IMG/VR virus record: IMGVR_UViG_3300046373_000246
Span: 1-54,107 of that record
DNA length: 54,107 bases
Strand: one strand, 5' to 3'
Source: a virus
The translations under genes and the position numbers were made by a program. Of the stretch, positions 1-7,955 are shown piece by piece. The stretch's first letter is position 1. Each line of letters begins with the position of its first letter. Under the pieces are notes generated by a model that did not search any database, had not been told where the DNA came from, and saw only the letters and a list, made by a program, of their open reading frames with translations.

Positions 1-939
1 TTACTTGGAGGCTTCGACCACGCCGCTCTGCCGACCCTTGAGGTTCTTCTCGGCTTTGTATTGCTGCGCCACTGCCGGCACGTTGGTGCTTCTGCCGGTT
101 TCCATCCAGCTGCGGATACGGCTGGCATCGGCGAAGTGGGTGTATTTGCCGAATGCATCGAGAATCACCAGGGCGACCGGGCGGTTGCTCATGCGCGTCA
201 CCAGCACCAGGCAATGTCCCGCCGGGTTGGTGAAGCCGGTTTTGGTGATCTTGATGTCCCAGTCGGCCTTGTTCACCAAGTGATCGGTGTTGCGGAAACC
301 CAAGGTGTAATTGGGTTTGCGGAACGACACTGTTTTTTCCTTGGTGGTGGTCAGCTCAGTGAGAATCGGGTGTTTGCTCGCAGCCACCAGCAGTTTGCTC
401 AGGTCGCGGGCAGTGGAAACGTTGCGTTCCGACAAGCCGGTCGGCTCGACATAGTGGGTGTTGGTCATGCCCAGTGCCTTGGCCTTGGCATTCATTGCTG
501 CGATGAACGCGGCGTAACCGCCCGGATAGTGATGCGCGAGGCTGGCGGCTGCACGGTTTTCCGAAGACATCAGGGCAATCAGCAGCATCTCGCGGCGCGG
601 CAGTTCGCTCTTGAGTTTGACTCGGGAAAACACGCCTTTCATCTCTGGCGTGTGGCTGATGTCGACGTCGATCCATTCGTCCATGTTCTGGTGCGCTTCG
701 ACCACGACCAGCCCGGTCATCAGTTTGCTCACCGAGGCGATCGGCACGATCACGTCCGGGTTGCTCGAATAGATGACTTTATTGGTCTGCAAATCCATAA
801 GCAGGGCGCTGCCGGAGGCGATCTTCAGTTGCGAGGCATCGCGTGGCGCGGCGGTGGTTTCAGCGGCGCTGACGGTTGGCGTGACGAATGTGCCTGAAAA
901 AGCAAACAACAGGCTCAGGATCGAAAGACGAATTTTCAC
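1..939 (-). CDS. pbpG: D-alanyl-D-alanine endopeptidase (PBP7/8 type), host gene
   Basis: A 312-residue low-molecular-weight penicillin-binding protein that cleaves D-Ala cross-links of peptidoglycan in the periplasm. An N-terminal signal peptide (about residues 1-25, ending in an A-rich cleavage region) is followed by the S11 peptidase domain. The catalytic signatures are visible: SxxK at S69-K72, SxN at S126-N128 and KTG at 233-235. The start is GTG at 939 and the stop is at position 1, so the gene looks complete. It is the only clear host gene in the window and is transcribed away from the prophage. The integrase ends only 132 bp upstream of its start, so the prophage replaces whatever normally lies upstream and may separate the gene from its native promoter. 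Confidence 0.93.
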   Translation of the reverse strand: MKIRLSILSLLFAFSGTFVTPTVSAAETTAAPRDASQLKIASGSALLMDLQTNKVIYSSNPDVIVPIASVSKLMTGLVVVEAHQNMDEWIDVDISHTPEMKGVFSRVKLKSELPRREMLLIALMSSENRAAASLAHHYPGGYAAFIAAMNAKAKALGMTNTHYVEPTGLSERNVSTARDLSKLLVAASKHPILTELTTTKEKTVSFRKPNYTLGFRNTDHLVNKADWDIKITKTGFTNPAGHCLVLVTRMSNRPVALVILDAFGKYTHFADASRIRSWMETGRSTNVPAVAQQYKAEKNLKGRQSGVVEASK

Positions 940-1071
940 GCGGGCGAACTCATAAAGGTTGGATATTCCGTTAGTTTGTAACGGGTTATTTCTTCAAAGC
1001 GTCGCATTCTAGGAGTATGTGCTAGGAAAGCTATAGCCGCCCGTAAACAAAGGGCGAAATATGAAATAAAT
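940..1071. other. Left prophage-host junction (probable attL region)
   Basis: Non-coding, AT-richer interval between the pbpG start and the integrase stop. An integrase gene at the very edge of a prophage normally abuts the attachment site, so the core should lie here or just inside int. I cannot define the core because the matching right-hand copy is not recognisable within the window, and no tRNA gene is visible here. Confidence 0.45.
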
Positions 1072-2265
1072 TTAAGCTTGTACCAATTTTGTACCAATCT
1101 GGCTTTCGAGCTTCCCAACTTCAGACCAGTCGGTAGTTGAGCTGAGCCAGCGAGCATATGTGGACAGTAGCACTTGGACGCTGTGACCTAGTTGACCTGC
1201 GATGAATGCGGGATTCATGCCCGCCATGAGGCACATTGTGGCGTAAGTGTGGCGGCAGTTGTATTGGCTGCGCGGCTTTATTTTCAGGGCCTCCAGCGCT
1301 TTGGCGAAGTGGCCGCCCGGTGTGGTCGCGTTCAGTATGTATTCCGAACTGCCGGAAGGCGGGAAGACATACGGAGACGACTGGCGTTTGCGCCGCACCT
1401 GATTCAATCGTGCATCCGCAATACGCTTGGCGCGCTCCAGCGCATTCATGGCTCGACTGTTCAGCATCACCGTGCGGGCGTTTTTGGTCTTCGTCCGTTC
1501 TTCAACCTTTCCATCGACAACGATCCGGCAGACGTGCGCAACGCGCTTGTCCATGTCGATCTCATCCCAGCGCAGAGCCCTGAGCTCTCCCGTCCTCATG
1601 CCACAGTAAAACGCGAACTCGAAGTAGGCTGCGTAGATCTGTGCCGCCCTCGAAGTGAAGTTGGCATACATCCATTCGATGATCATGTCCGCTTCTTCCA
1701 CGGTGAAGGGATCAACCACTTTCTTGGCCTTGCCAGGAAGCTTGATCGACGTCGCCGGATTCCTTTCGATTACCTCATCCCGCACCGCTGCCTTGAACAG
1801 AGCGTTCACCCGCGATATCGCCGTGCGTTTCACGGTGTTGCTTTCCCAAGTGGTTTCGGCAATCACCCGACGCAACAGCATCGGGGTGATTGTGGTCATT
1901 GGAACCGTGGCCAGTTCCTGCATCCAGTAATTGTTGATCGTGCCCTTGTAGTTCCGGCGAGTGCCCGGAACGATCTCTAGCCCGTCGATCCACGTCTGGG
2001 CGTATTCGCCGAAGGTGAGGCCTGTTGCCGCAACGGAGTAACTGGAGTTGGGGAACAATTCGGCATAGCGCTTTTCGTCCAGAACCCCATGCTTGGCCAG
2101 GCTGATTACTTGATCGCGTAGGTCGGCGGCCGCCTTGATCCCTTTTGGCGTCTGGGGATGGGCAAGGGTTTCGCACCGACGCTCGCCGTTCCAAGTGAAC
2201 CGGATACGGACAGACTGGCCAGCAAATTCAACTCCTCGGGGCAGGCCCACTGGCTTTCTTGCCAT
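1072..2265 (-). CDS. int: Tyrosine-recombinase phage integrase
   Basis: A 397-residue site-specific recombinase that would integrate and excise the prophage. The order is an N-terminal arm-binding region (1-80), a SAM-like core-binding domain (about 85-180) and a catalytic domain (about 190-370). Catalytic residues that can be placed are R224 (in GMRTGELR), a Lys near 259-261, R338 followed by H339, H361 (LGH) and the nucleophile Y370. The usual first His of the HxxR box is Tyr here (YNCRH), a variant seen in many phage integrases. The ATG at 2265 has an AGGAG ribosome site nine bases upstream. The gene overlaps the 3' end of the excisionase-like gene by 160 bp and is last in the leftward operon. 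Confidence 0.95.
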   Translation of the reverse strand: MARKPVGLPRGVEFAGQSVRIRFTWNGERRCETLAHPQTPKGIKAAADLRDQVISLAKHGVLDEKRYAELFPNSSYSVAATGLTFGEYAQTWIDGLEIVPGTRRNYKGTINNYWMQELATVPMTTITPMLLRRVIAETTWESNTVKRTAISRVNALFKAAVRDEVIERNPATSIKLPGKAKKVVDPFTVEEADMIIEWMYANFTSRAAQIYAAYFEFAFYCGMRTGELRALRWDEIDMDKRVAHVCRIVVDGKVEERTKTKNARTVMLNSRAMNALERAKRIADARLNQVRRKRQSSPYVFPPSGSSEYILNATTPGGHFAKALEALKIKPRSQYNCRHTYATMCLMAGMNPAFIAGQLGHSVQVLLSTYARWLSSTTDWSEVGKLESQIGTKLVQA

Positions 2266-2450
2266 GCTTCATATCTCCTGATGCTATAAAAAACGCGGCC
2301 GTCAATCTTATTCCAGACGCCTTCGGGGATGATTCCGCGTGCCCGTTTGCCTTCGAGTGCGCGCTTGGTGGTGCCGATCAGGGCGGCCATCCGCTCCTCG
2401 GGCACTTTGTCGAACGGATACGTTTCGACGTTTTCTTCTGTTTCGGACAT
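2106..2450 (-). CDS. Excisionase-like DNA-binding protein
   Basis: A 114-residue protein directly upstream of, and deeply overlapping, the integrase gene. Residues about 15-60 read like a small winged-helix or Xis-type domain: a TTKRALEGKRARG recognition-helix-like stretch followed by VWNKIDGRVFY and an EAW tail, which I associate with phage excisionases. The C-terminal ~50 residues are low-complexity and basic, and are encoded over the start of int in another frame. The start is placed at the ATG at 2450 (GGAG eight bases upstream) rather than an ATG 105 bases further out. The position next to int fits a recombination directionality factor. The function is inferred, not proven. Confidence 0.65.
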   Translation of the reverse strand: MSETEENVETYPFDKVPEERMAALIGTTKRALEGKRARGIIPEGVWNKIDGRVFYSIRRYEAWQESQWACPEELNLLASLSVSGSLGTASVGAKPLPIPRRQKGSRRPPTYAIK

Positions 2451-2493
2451 AGCAGGCTCCATGCCGCGCGTGGCGGCAGAAGGTGGTGATGGG

Positions 2494-2898
2494 TTACGCC
2501 GACCGGCGCCCGGTTTCTTTCTGGCGCTCCACGTCGATCTGCTCATAGAGGGCATCGACTCTTTTGCTTTTTCGGTCTATGGCCTGAGACCGCTTGATGT
2601 GGTCTGACATGGCCTTGTCATAGGGCTCTATCAGTTTGATCAGCCTCAGCTTCTCTTCTGGATCCTTCGATTCGTTAAACCTGATAGCCAGTCGGTCGCG
2701 TTCTTTGAAATCCACTCCGTCGAGTGCGCGGTTTTCCTTCTGCATTTCCTCAAGCACCTCGGCTGACTGCCGCTCCCAGCGCAGATACAGCACATCGCTT
2801 CGTTTGGGGCGTGAGAAGAAGTGGTGGCTTTTGATCCAGGCCACCAGATCCTCCTTGGTCATTTCGTCGAGTACATCTTTCACGGCTTGCTTGGCCAT
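2494..2898 (-). CDS. Hypothetical phage protein, helical and charged
   Basis: A 134-residue protein with no function I recognise. It is mostly alpha-helical and charged, with a likely coiled coil from about residue 45 to 125 and a basic C-terminus. I chose the ATG at 2898 because the preceding 38 residues of the open frame are low complexity and a GGAG site sits about ten bases upstream. It is part of the leftward operon, just upstream of the excisionase gene. It resembles small accessory proteins near the integrase in other Pseudomonas prophages. No catalytic motif is visible. Confidence 0.6.
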   Translation of the reverse strand: MAKQAVKDVLDEMTKEDLVAWIKSHHFFSRPKRSDVLYLRWERQSAEVLEEMQKENRALDGVDFKERDRLAIRFNESKDPEEKLRLIKLIEPYDKAMSDHIKRSQAIDRKSKRVDALYEQIDVERQKETGRRSA

Positions 2899-2953
2899 AC
2901 GTGCATAGCTCCGCCCGCCGTACACCGGCAGGCTGTTGAGTTGGGGGGAGGGG

Positions 2954-3271
2954 TTACTGCTGGATGAGTTTGGCGGGGACTTTGACCGTAGCGCCGCGGT
3001 TGGCGAAGACAACGGCGCGGAAAACTGCGACAGTTCGGGTTTCGCCGGGCTGGCGGTTGAACGGATCGTTGCTCATGTCGGCCACCCACGGGGCGCTGTG
3101 GCCGGCTTCGCACCAGACGCCGTACTTCGAGATCAGTTGCTCGGCGTCGAGCTGGGTGAAGAGATCCAGTTGGCCCGCGACTGGCTGCTCGTCACCCTCG
3201 ATCGCGTTGATTGCCCAGTCCAGCGCCGGGCCGGTCAGTTCCTCGGTGCGGACGCTGACCATGCGGCTCAT
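2954..3271 (-). CDS. DUF2591 (NinX-like) phage protein
   Basis: A 105-residue protein whose N-terminus (VSVRTEELTGPALDWA) matches the hallmark of the DUF2591/NinX family, followed by the family-typical LISKYGVWCEAGHSAPWVA segment. DUF2591 proteins are small cytoplasmic phage proteins of unknown function that lie among early or nin genes. The ATG at 3271 overlaps the stop of the upstream gene (ATGA), which implies translational coupling and excludes the longer open frame. Confidence 0.75.
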   Translation of the reverse strand: MSRMVSVRTEELTGPALDWAINAIEGDEQPVAGQLDLFTQLDAEQLISKYGVWCEAGHSAPWVADMSNDPFNRQPGETRTVAVFRAVVFANRGATVKVPAKLIQQ

Positions 3272-3540
3272 GGATAATCGTCGTAGTTGTCGAAACAAGA
3301 GCCGCACATGGGCCTCCATCCTTGGCTAATTGCTTGGGGATGATCCTTCCGAACCCATCGCCATTTCTGGACGAACGCACCACAGTCGCGGCACCGAATA
3401 TAGTGATCGACGGCTTTTCGTCGAGCGATTTCGATCTTCTCGCGCTCCAGCTCCAGACGGTGCGCTTCTTGTTGCTCGGCGAACCACTCCTTTTCCTGCT
3501 CCACCGTCATTTCCGGAAAGATGTCGCTCATCTGTGTCAT
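3268..3540 (-). CDS. Small zinc-ribbon-like phage protein
   Basis: A 90-residue protein with a charged helical N-terminal half (rich in E, K and R, about residues 10-45) and two CxxC pairs (CRDC near 50 and CGSC near 79) spaced like a treble-clef or zinc ribbon, so it probably binds one zinc. The ATG at 3540 is preferred over a GTG six bases upstream because the AGGGGG ribosome site is correctly spaced only for the ATG. The stop overlaps the DUF2591 start. The role is unknown; a nucleic-acid or protein adaptor is possible. Confidence 0.6.
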   Translation of the reverse strand: MTQMSDIFPEMTVEQEKEWFAEQQEAHRLELEREKIEIARRKAVDHYIRCRDCGAFVQKWRWVRKDHPQAISQGWRPMCGSCFDNYDDYP

Positions 3541-3589
3541 CGCCACGGCCCCCTGTAGATCAGGTAGGCCATGTAGAGCGGGGCGAAGA

Positions 3590-4156
3590 TCATGGCGTCA
3601 CCTTCTGGCCGAGCAGTACATCGCTGACGACCTCCCAGAGTTGAGCGGTCGACCACTGGAACCGGTCGAAGTCAGTGTCAGGCTCAATGCCGACCCGACA
3701 GGTTGAGTGGGCGCCGGCCGGATACTCGCCGCGCTTGGCCATGATCGTCGCCACGCGGCCATCGCCTCCCGGCTCGGTGCGATGATATGCGTACGCCTGC
3801 GTGTTGTAATCGTTGCCGGCTGGAATCCCGATCGTTCCGACGTGCACCAGGTCTGCACGACCGTCCGGTGTCCATGGCCGGCCACCACCTGCCGTGCGCG
3901 CGCCTTCGTGCAGGTACAGCATGAATTCGCCAGCGTCATGGCAGACAAGCTCGAACTCATGGTTGAACTGCGTTCCGACGATCACACGGGAGGTGAAGTT
4001 GAAGCGGTGATCGTGGATCGCCGAGTGTTCGAAGCATGCCCGGCGCGGCAACTCAGGGTGCCAGACGTGCAAGCGCTGATTGCCCTGGAGCTGAACCTGC
4101 ACAAAGCCGAGGCCGTGCAGGGTGATTTTGTCCGTCATCACGTCATCGATGATCAT
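3590..4156 (-). CDS. Hypothetical phage protein with cupin-like HDH motif
   Basis: A 188-residue protein without an assigned function. A central HDHRF motif followed by a beta-strand-rich stretch and a later YAYHRTEP motif is reminiscent of metal-binding cupin folds (for example cysteine-dioxygenase-like proteins). This is a fold guess from motif spacing only. The ATG at 4156 overlaps the stop of the upstream gene (ATGA). A second protein with a comparable DLHDHPW...YHRID pattern is encoded at 5688-6275, so the operon carries two candidates of this kind. Confidence 0.6.
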   Translation of the reverse strand: MIIDDVMTDKITLHGLGFVQVQLQGNQRLHVWHPELPRRACFEHSAIHDHRFNFTSRVIVGTQFNHEFELVCHDAGEFMLYLHEGARTAGGGRPWTPDGRADLVHVGTIGIPAGNDYNTQAYAYHRTEPGGDGRVATIMAKRGEYPAGAHSTCRVGIEPDTDFDRFQWSTAQLWEVVSDVLLGQKVTP

Positions 4157-4593
4157 GGCGTCACCTGCTTGATGTGGGAGTCGACCCATTTGCGCATCCG
4201 CTGCCAGCGCAGCTCCGGTGTTTCCGGGATCAGCTTGTAACGGCCATCCGCCTGCAGCTGATACTCGCCGTCGCGCTCGTCGTTTTCGAAAACTATCTCC
4301 GCGGCCATGGCTTCGGCTATCCCGAAAGCCTCTGAAACGCTTTCGCGGCAATGAGAGTCGATGCTGGTCATGTCGAGACCGCGCTTTGCGCCGAGCACGC
4401 CGAGTGTGCAGAACTGGCCGTCGGCCTCGAGCGTGTCTGTGACCAGTCGCTTTTCCGGCATCGCGTCCATTGCATTGCGCAACTCGATGAGGAACGCTTG
4501 GCCGCGCTTCCCGTTCAGTGCCGACTTCACGGCGCCCCGCCAGCAGATCAGATCCCATCCGCCGCAATCGTCGCTGTATCCGCTACGGCTCAT
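4153..4593 (-). CDS. Conserved phage hypothetical protein
   Basis: A 146-residue protein whose N-terminus (SRSGYSDDCGGWDLICWRG) and GKRGQAFLIEL segment are typical of a widespread family of phage early proteins of unknown function. The mid-region contains LGVLGAKRGLDM. The ATG at 4593 overlaps the upstream stop (ATGA), so it is translationally coupled. No enzymatic motif is visible. Confidence 0.7.
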   Translation of the reverse strand: MSRSGYSDDCGGWDLICWRGAVKSALNGKRGQAFLIELRNAMDAMPEKRLVTDTLEADGQFCTLGVLGAKRGLDMTSIDSHCRESVSEAFGIAEAMAAEIVFENDERDGEYQLQADGRYKLIPETPELRWQRMRKWVDSHIKQVTP

Positions 4594-5018
4594 GGTGTCA
4601 CCTCGCGGCGTGCCCACTGCACATACGGGCCGTCATCTGTATCGAAGATCCCCATCAAGAACCACTCAGGGCCTGGCGATTCGGGATTCCAGGCGGTGCA
4701 CGCAGCATCCTCTTCAGGAAGATCCTCAAGTTCGTCGCCAGAGTGCCAGCCTTTCAGTTCCAGACCCTGTTCCTTGACCCAGGCAATGTATGGCGCCGGG
4801 TCCTCGCCTTCGCCAAAGCTCGGAATATTCGGGTGATACCACCAGCCGTCTGCATCGCGCTTCACCTCGACCGGCCCGAACGGCTTGCTGCCGCTATGCT
4901 CCTCGCAGGGAGTGACGTAAAGCACGTCGGAGTAGTGTCCGCCGCCAGAGCTGAATTCCATCTTGCAGCCGCACTTGGCGGGCTCGCTGTTGACGAACGT
5001 AATCTTTTGTTCAGGCAT
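4590..5018 (-). CDS. Hypothetical phage protein
   Basis: A 142-residue acidic protein. An early CGCKME motif and a later TPCEEH could form a small metal site. The C-terminal half is rich in W, P, D and E, including a DELEDLPEEDAA stretch. I do not recognise the family. The ATG at 5018 has an AAGGA site eight bases upstream, and the longer open frame upstream lacks phage-like sequence. Its stop overlaps the next gene (ATGA), so it heads the coupled group that runs down to 3590. Confidence 0.6.
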   Translation of the reverse strand: MPEQKITFVNSEPAKCGCKMEFSSGGGHYSDVLYVTPCEEHSGSKPFGPVEVKRDADGWWYHPNIPSFGEGEDPAPYIAWVKEQGLELKGWHSGDELEDLPEEDAACTAWNPESPGPEWFLMGIFDTDDGPYVQWARREVTP

Positions 5019-5095
5019 GACTTCGTCCTTGCCGCTATAGCGGCTGACTTTGATGGGGGAGGGAGTAGAATTGGGGGTGGAGTACAGATGTACTC

Positions 5096-5677
5096 TTATC
5101 GGGATCCGGCTGATTCGCTGGCTGGGTGTATCGCGTTCCAGCGCTGGAAGGCTTCCTGCGTTGTCGCGGCTTCGATCTTCTCGTCGCACTGGTTGCACGC
5201 CGCCACACCGCCCGAAGCACCGACATCGCGGTGACCTTGCTTGCAGGGGTTCATATGCCAGTCGTCATCCTGCTCCTGTTCAGCCACCTCAACCACCAGG
5301 TGCTTGCCGCAGGAATGGCAGGAGTGCATGCCGTTTTCTTCCGGCCCATCCTCATGGAATGACCAGGTCTCACCGCAGCCACTGTTCCAGATGCCGCTGT
5401 CGTCTTCGCGACTCCATTCGCAAGTCCCGGCACGATCATCGTTCAGTTGATCCGCTGCGTTCAGGCGCTGTTGCAGGGCGGCATTCTCGGCGGTGACCCG
5501 GTCGAGTTCGGCACGGTTAATCAGCTCGACGTAAACGTCATCGGTGCCGGTGACCAGGCGCTGCTGAAGCTCTTCGATCAGTTTCATGTCCGGCTGAATG
5601 TCGTTCTCGCCAAGCTCGGTTGCGTCGAACGCGCCGCCGAGTACCAGAGTAGCCAGCGTTTGTATTCCGCTCATCAT
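5096..5677 (-). CDS. Phage protein with zinc-ribbon and Lar-like C-terminus
   Basis: A 193-residue protein. Residues about 1-80 are helical (heptad-like RVTAENAALQQRLNAADQL). The middle contains CEWS, SGCGETW and CHSCGKH, consistent with one or two zinc ribbons. The C-terminus (ACNQCDEKIEAATTQEAFQRWN) resembles the end of Lar-type restriction-alleviation zinc-finger proteins. That link is suggestive only. AAGGA precedes the ATG at 5677, and the next gene upstream stops only 10 bp away. Confidence 0.55.
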   Translation of the reverse strand: MMSGIQTLATLVLGGAFDATELGENDIQPDMKLIEELQQRLVTGTDDVYVELINRAELDRVTAENAALQQRLNAADQLNDDRAGTCEWSREDDSGIWNSGCGETWSFHEDGPEENGMHSCHSCGKHLVVEVAEQEQDDDWHMNPCKQGHRDVGASGGVAACNQCDEKIEAATTQEAFQRWNAIHPASESAGSR

Positions 5678-5687
5678 GCAATCCTTT

Positions 5688-6275
5688 TCAATTGTCGGTA
5701 CCGGTGTAGGTGCGCCAAGGCACCTTCACGCCGTTTACGAGGAATCCCCAGTCACCGCGCCACTTGCTGGTGATGAAGAGGGTGATGACTCCGCCGGGTG
5801 ATACCTGGTCGATGCGGTGGTATTCGCCGTGGTTGAGGCGGGCGGTGTCGCCTTCGGAGCGTTTCAGCCACTCGCAGGCGTCCTTCATGATCCACTCAAC
5901 GATCCTCGGGTCTGGATTTGGAACCATCGAGGACCTGACCGTTTTCTTCCACCAATCGCTCGCCGGCCGCTGCTCGTTGTACCAACCGCGCAGGATGATC
6001 GTCCGTGCGTTCCAAGGATGATCGTGCAGATCCCGATCTTCGTCCGGCCGCATGATGTGGTGAATGCGGAACGACCACGGGCACCACCAGAACCGCGCCT
6101 TGTGCGTCTCCCGGCTGTACGGGTTGAACAGCCACCAGCGCCCCATGTACATCTCGGTGCCGTCGGCGGACATGATGTGCTGGTACGGGGTGAGCTTGGC
6201 GCGGGCGATGAGCCAGTCCGCGATAGCCGGGCGGGCCAGCAGCTTGGCGACCAGGCGCCAGATTAATTGGGACAT
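5688..6275 (-). CDS. Hypothetical phage protein with HDH metal-site-like motif
   Basis: A 195-residue protein, Trp- and Arg-rich, with HHI, DLHDHPW and YHRID motifs spaced as in a cupin-like double-stranded beta-helix with a metal site. The family looks like one found in many phages, but I know of no experimental function. The start is the ATG at 6275. It is the first gene of this leftward block before the plus-strand cargo gene at 6324, with which it is divergently arranged across only 48 bp. Confidence 0.6.
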   Translation of the reverse strand: MSQLIWRLVAKLLARPAIADWLIARAKLTPYQHIMSADGTEMYMGRWWLFNPYSRETHKARFWWCPWSFRIHHIMRPDEDRDLHDHPWNARTIILRGWYNEQRPASDWWKKTVRSSMVPNPDPRIVEWIMKDACEWLKRSEGDTARLNHGEYHRIDQVSPGGVITLFITSKWRGDWGFLVNGVKVPWRTYTGTDN

Positions 6276-6323
6276 GGGAAGCCTCGGCGGTATATTAAGA
6301 TTCGATTTTATGGGGGGATAGGG

Positions 6324-6980
6324 ATGTCGATTTGTTTTGCTGTTTCAGAGATCGACTGGTCACTTACCAAAGATGCTTTTTCGATAGTTGGTACAGTGGT
6401 TAGTGCGTGCGGAGTTATCGCAGCAATAGTATTCGGTAGAATCGGGTTATCTACGTGGCGGCGCCAAGCTAAAGGATCAAATGATCATGAGCTTTCTCGT
6501 CGAATTCTGTTGGAACTCTACAGATATAAAGAAGCCATCAATCGCGCAAGGTATCCATCATTCTATAAACATGAAATGAACGATGAAGTAGAGGTCGTTG
6601 GAAATATAGACTATCAAGTCATGCGTTTTCGTCGACTAGCGAAAATGTATGAGCGCCGATTGGATGAAATTATTGTATGTCGCTCAGAGCTGGGCGTCAG
6701 TTTGGTTGAGGGTAATGCCCTCTGGCGGGATGCTTTAACTCCAATGTTTGAAGAAATCGAAGCCTTAGAGCTACAACTATTTCAGTACATAAACACCTAT
6801 CTGTATTCGATTAATCCTGAAGTACCAGTGGTGACTAGAGAGGCATGTCAACAGCAGTTAGGCGGAATGCCCGATGTTCTTTACGATGACCTAAGTAAGG
6901 AGGGTGATGATTACAGGAAAAAAATGGAAGTCTGCATTGATAGAATTCGTTTCTTTTTGGTTAGTAAAATGATCCACTAG
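6324..6980 (+). CDS. Single-pass membrane protein, moron candidate
   Basis: A 218-residue protein on the strand opposite to the surrounding operon. One hydrophobic segment (about residues 20-42, VSACGVIAAIVFG) is followed by a basic WRRQAKG stretch and a long helical cytoplasmic domain rich in R, E and Y. Codon use is visibly more AT-rich than the flanking genes. The ATG at 6324 has a GGGGGA site upstream. Its stop is one base from the convergent methyltransferase stop. The orientation, base composition and isolated position suggest a lysogenic-conversion or exclusion gene; the function is unknown. Confidence 0.6.
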   Translation: MSICFAVSEIDWSLTKDAFSIVGTVVSACGVIAAIVFGRIGLSTWRRQAKGSNDHELSRRILLELYRYKEAINRARYPSFYKHEMNDEVEVVGNIDYQVMRFRRLAKMYERRLDEIIVCRSELGVSLVEGNALWRDALTPMFEEIEALELQLFQYINTYLYSINPEVPVVTREACQQQLGGMPDVLYDDLSKEGDDYRKKMEVCIDRIRFFLVSKMIH

Positions 6981-6981
6981 A

Positions 6982-7905
6982 TTAGGCAGCAGCCCTTAGC
7001 GCTTCAATGATTCTCTTGCCCGCGAGCGGAGGAACGGCATTACCAGTCATGTGCATTGTCAGTTTGTGGTTGTCAGGACGAAGCGTGTCTTTTGGAAAGG
7101 ACTGAGCTGCCATCGCCTCGTCAGCGCTGATCATCCGCATCATGTCACCGTCAACGACTGCCCAGCGATCCAGCGTGGTGATTGTGCCGATCGGGCGATC
7201 AAGGCTACGGCCAGTGAGACCTGAGCCTGAGCCGTAGTAGGGCATCACGAACCGATCACCGAAGCGCTCACGGCCATTCTTCACGCGAGTCAGCGTTGAT
7301 GCTGCGCGGCCTGGCTTGTTGATCGGCGACCATTTGCCAGCGTCGAAGTCGATGATCTCGCGGGCCGGTACGTGCTGATAGCGGGGTAGCTGCAAGTGCA
7401 ACGGCGCCTTGCTACGCGAGCAGACCATGAAGAGCCGTACGCGGTGCTGCGGGACGCCGAGGTCGGCGCAGTCCACGATGTGCGGTGCCAGTGCGTAGCC
7501 CAGCCTCTGCATCGCGTCAGCCCAAGCCGGGTAAAGAATCCAGTCCATGAACTCCGGTACGTTCTCGATTACCGCGAAGTCCGGCCTGTTGACCTCGGCA
7601 TTCTGTACCGGCGCCCAAGCTGTCGATCGCGAGTTGTCGTGCTGAGGGTTGCCGGCAGCCTTGCCGCGAGCCTTGGTGTGCCCTTGGCAGCAGGGAGAGG
7701 CGAGCATGACATCGTGCTTCGGCAAGTCCGCCCAGTTCGCTTGGTGCAGATCCTGACAGGCGTGGATCGTGTCCGGGTTATTGCGGGTGTGCCACTCTAC
7801 TGCCTCGGGCCAGTGGTTCGCAGCCCAAAGAACATTGAGGCCCGCATCTTTGCCGCCTCGCGTCCAACCACCGAAACCAGAAAACAAGTCAATTGCTGTG
7901 AGCAT
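6982..7905 (-). CDS. C5-cytosine DNA methyltransferase
   Basis: A 307-residue enzyme that would methylate cytosine C5 in a specific DNA sequence using S-adenosylmethionine. The motifs are in canonical order: motif I DLFSGFGG (6-13), motif IV SPCCQG (70-75, catalytic Cys next to Gln), motif VI ENV (114-116), motif VIII QHRVR (153-157), a target-recognition region, and motif X GNAVPP near the C-terminus. The ATG at 7905 has GAGG upstream. No cognate restriction endonuclease gene is seen, so it is an orphan enzyme probably protecting phage DNA or altering regulation. It lies just downstream of a second, adenine-specific methyltransferase. Confidence 0.9.
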   Translation of the reverse strand: MLTAIDLFSGFGGWTRGGKDAGLNVLWAANHWPEAVEWHTRNNPDTIHACQDLHQANWADLPKHDVMLASPCCQGHTKARGKAAGNPQHDNSRSTAWAPVQNAEVNRPDFAVIENVPEFMDWILYPAWADAMQRLGYALAPHIVDCADLGVPQHRVRLFMVCSRSKAPLHLQLPRYQHVPAREIIDFDAGKWSPINKPGRAASTLTRVKNGRERFGDRFVMPYYGSGSGLTGRSLDRPIGTITTLDRWAVVDGDMMRMISADEAMAAQSFPKDTLRPDNHKLTMHMTGNAVPPLAGKRIIEALRAAA

Positions 7906-7917
7906 GCGGGACCCTCG

Positions 7918-7931
7918 CCGGCTGGCGTGAT
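7918..7931 (-). repeat. Leader repeat copy 1, upstream of the C5 methyltransferase
   Basis: On the minus strand ATCACGCCAGCCGG is followed immediately by a GAGG ribosome site. An identical 14-mer, also running into GAGAGG, lies in front of the adenine methyltransferase at 8839-8852. Confidence 0.6.
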
Positions 7932-7955
7932 AGTTGAGAAAGGGAGAATTCAGGG

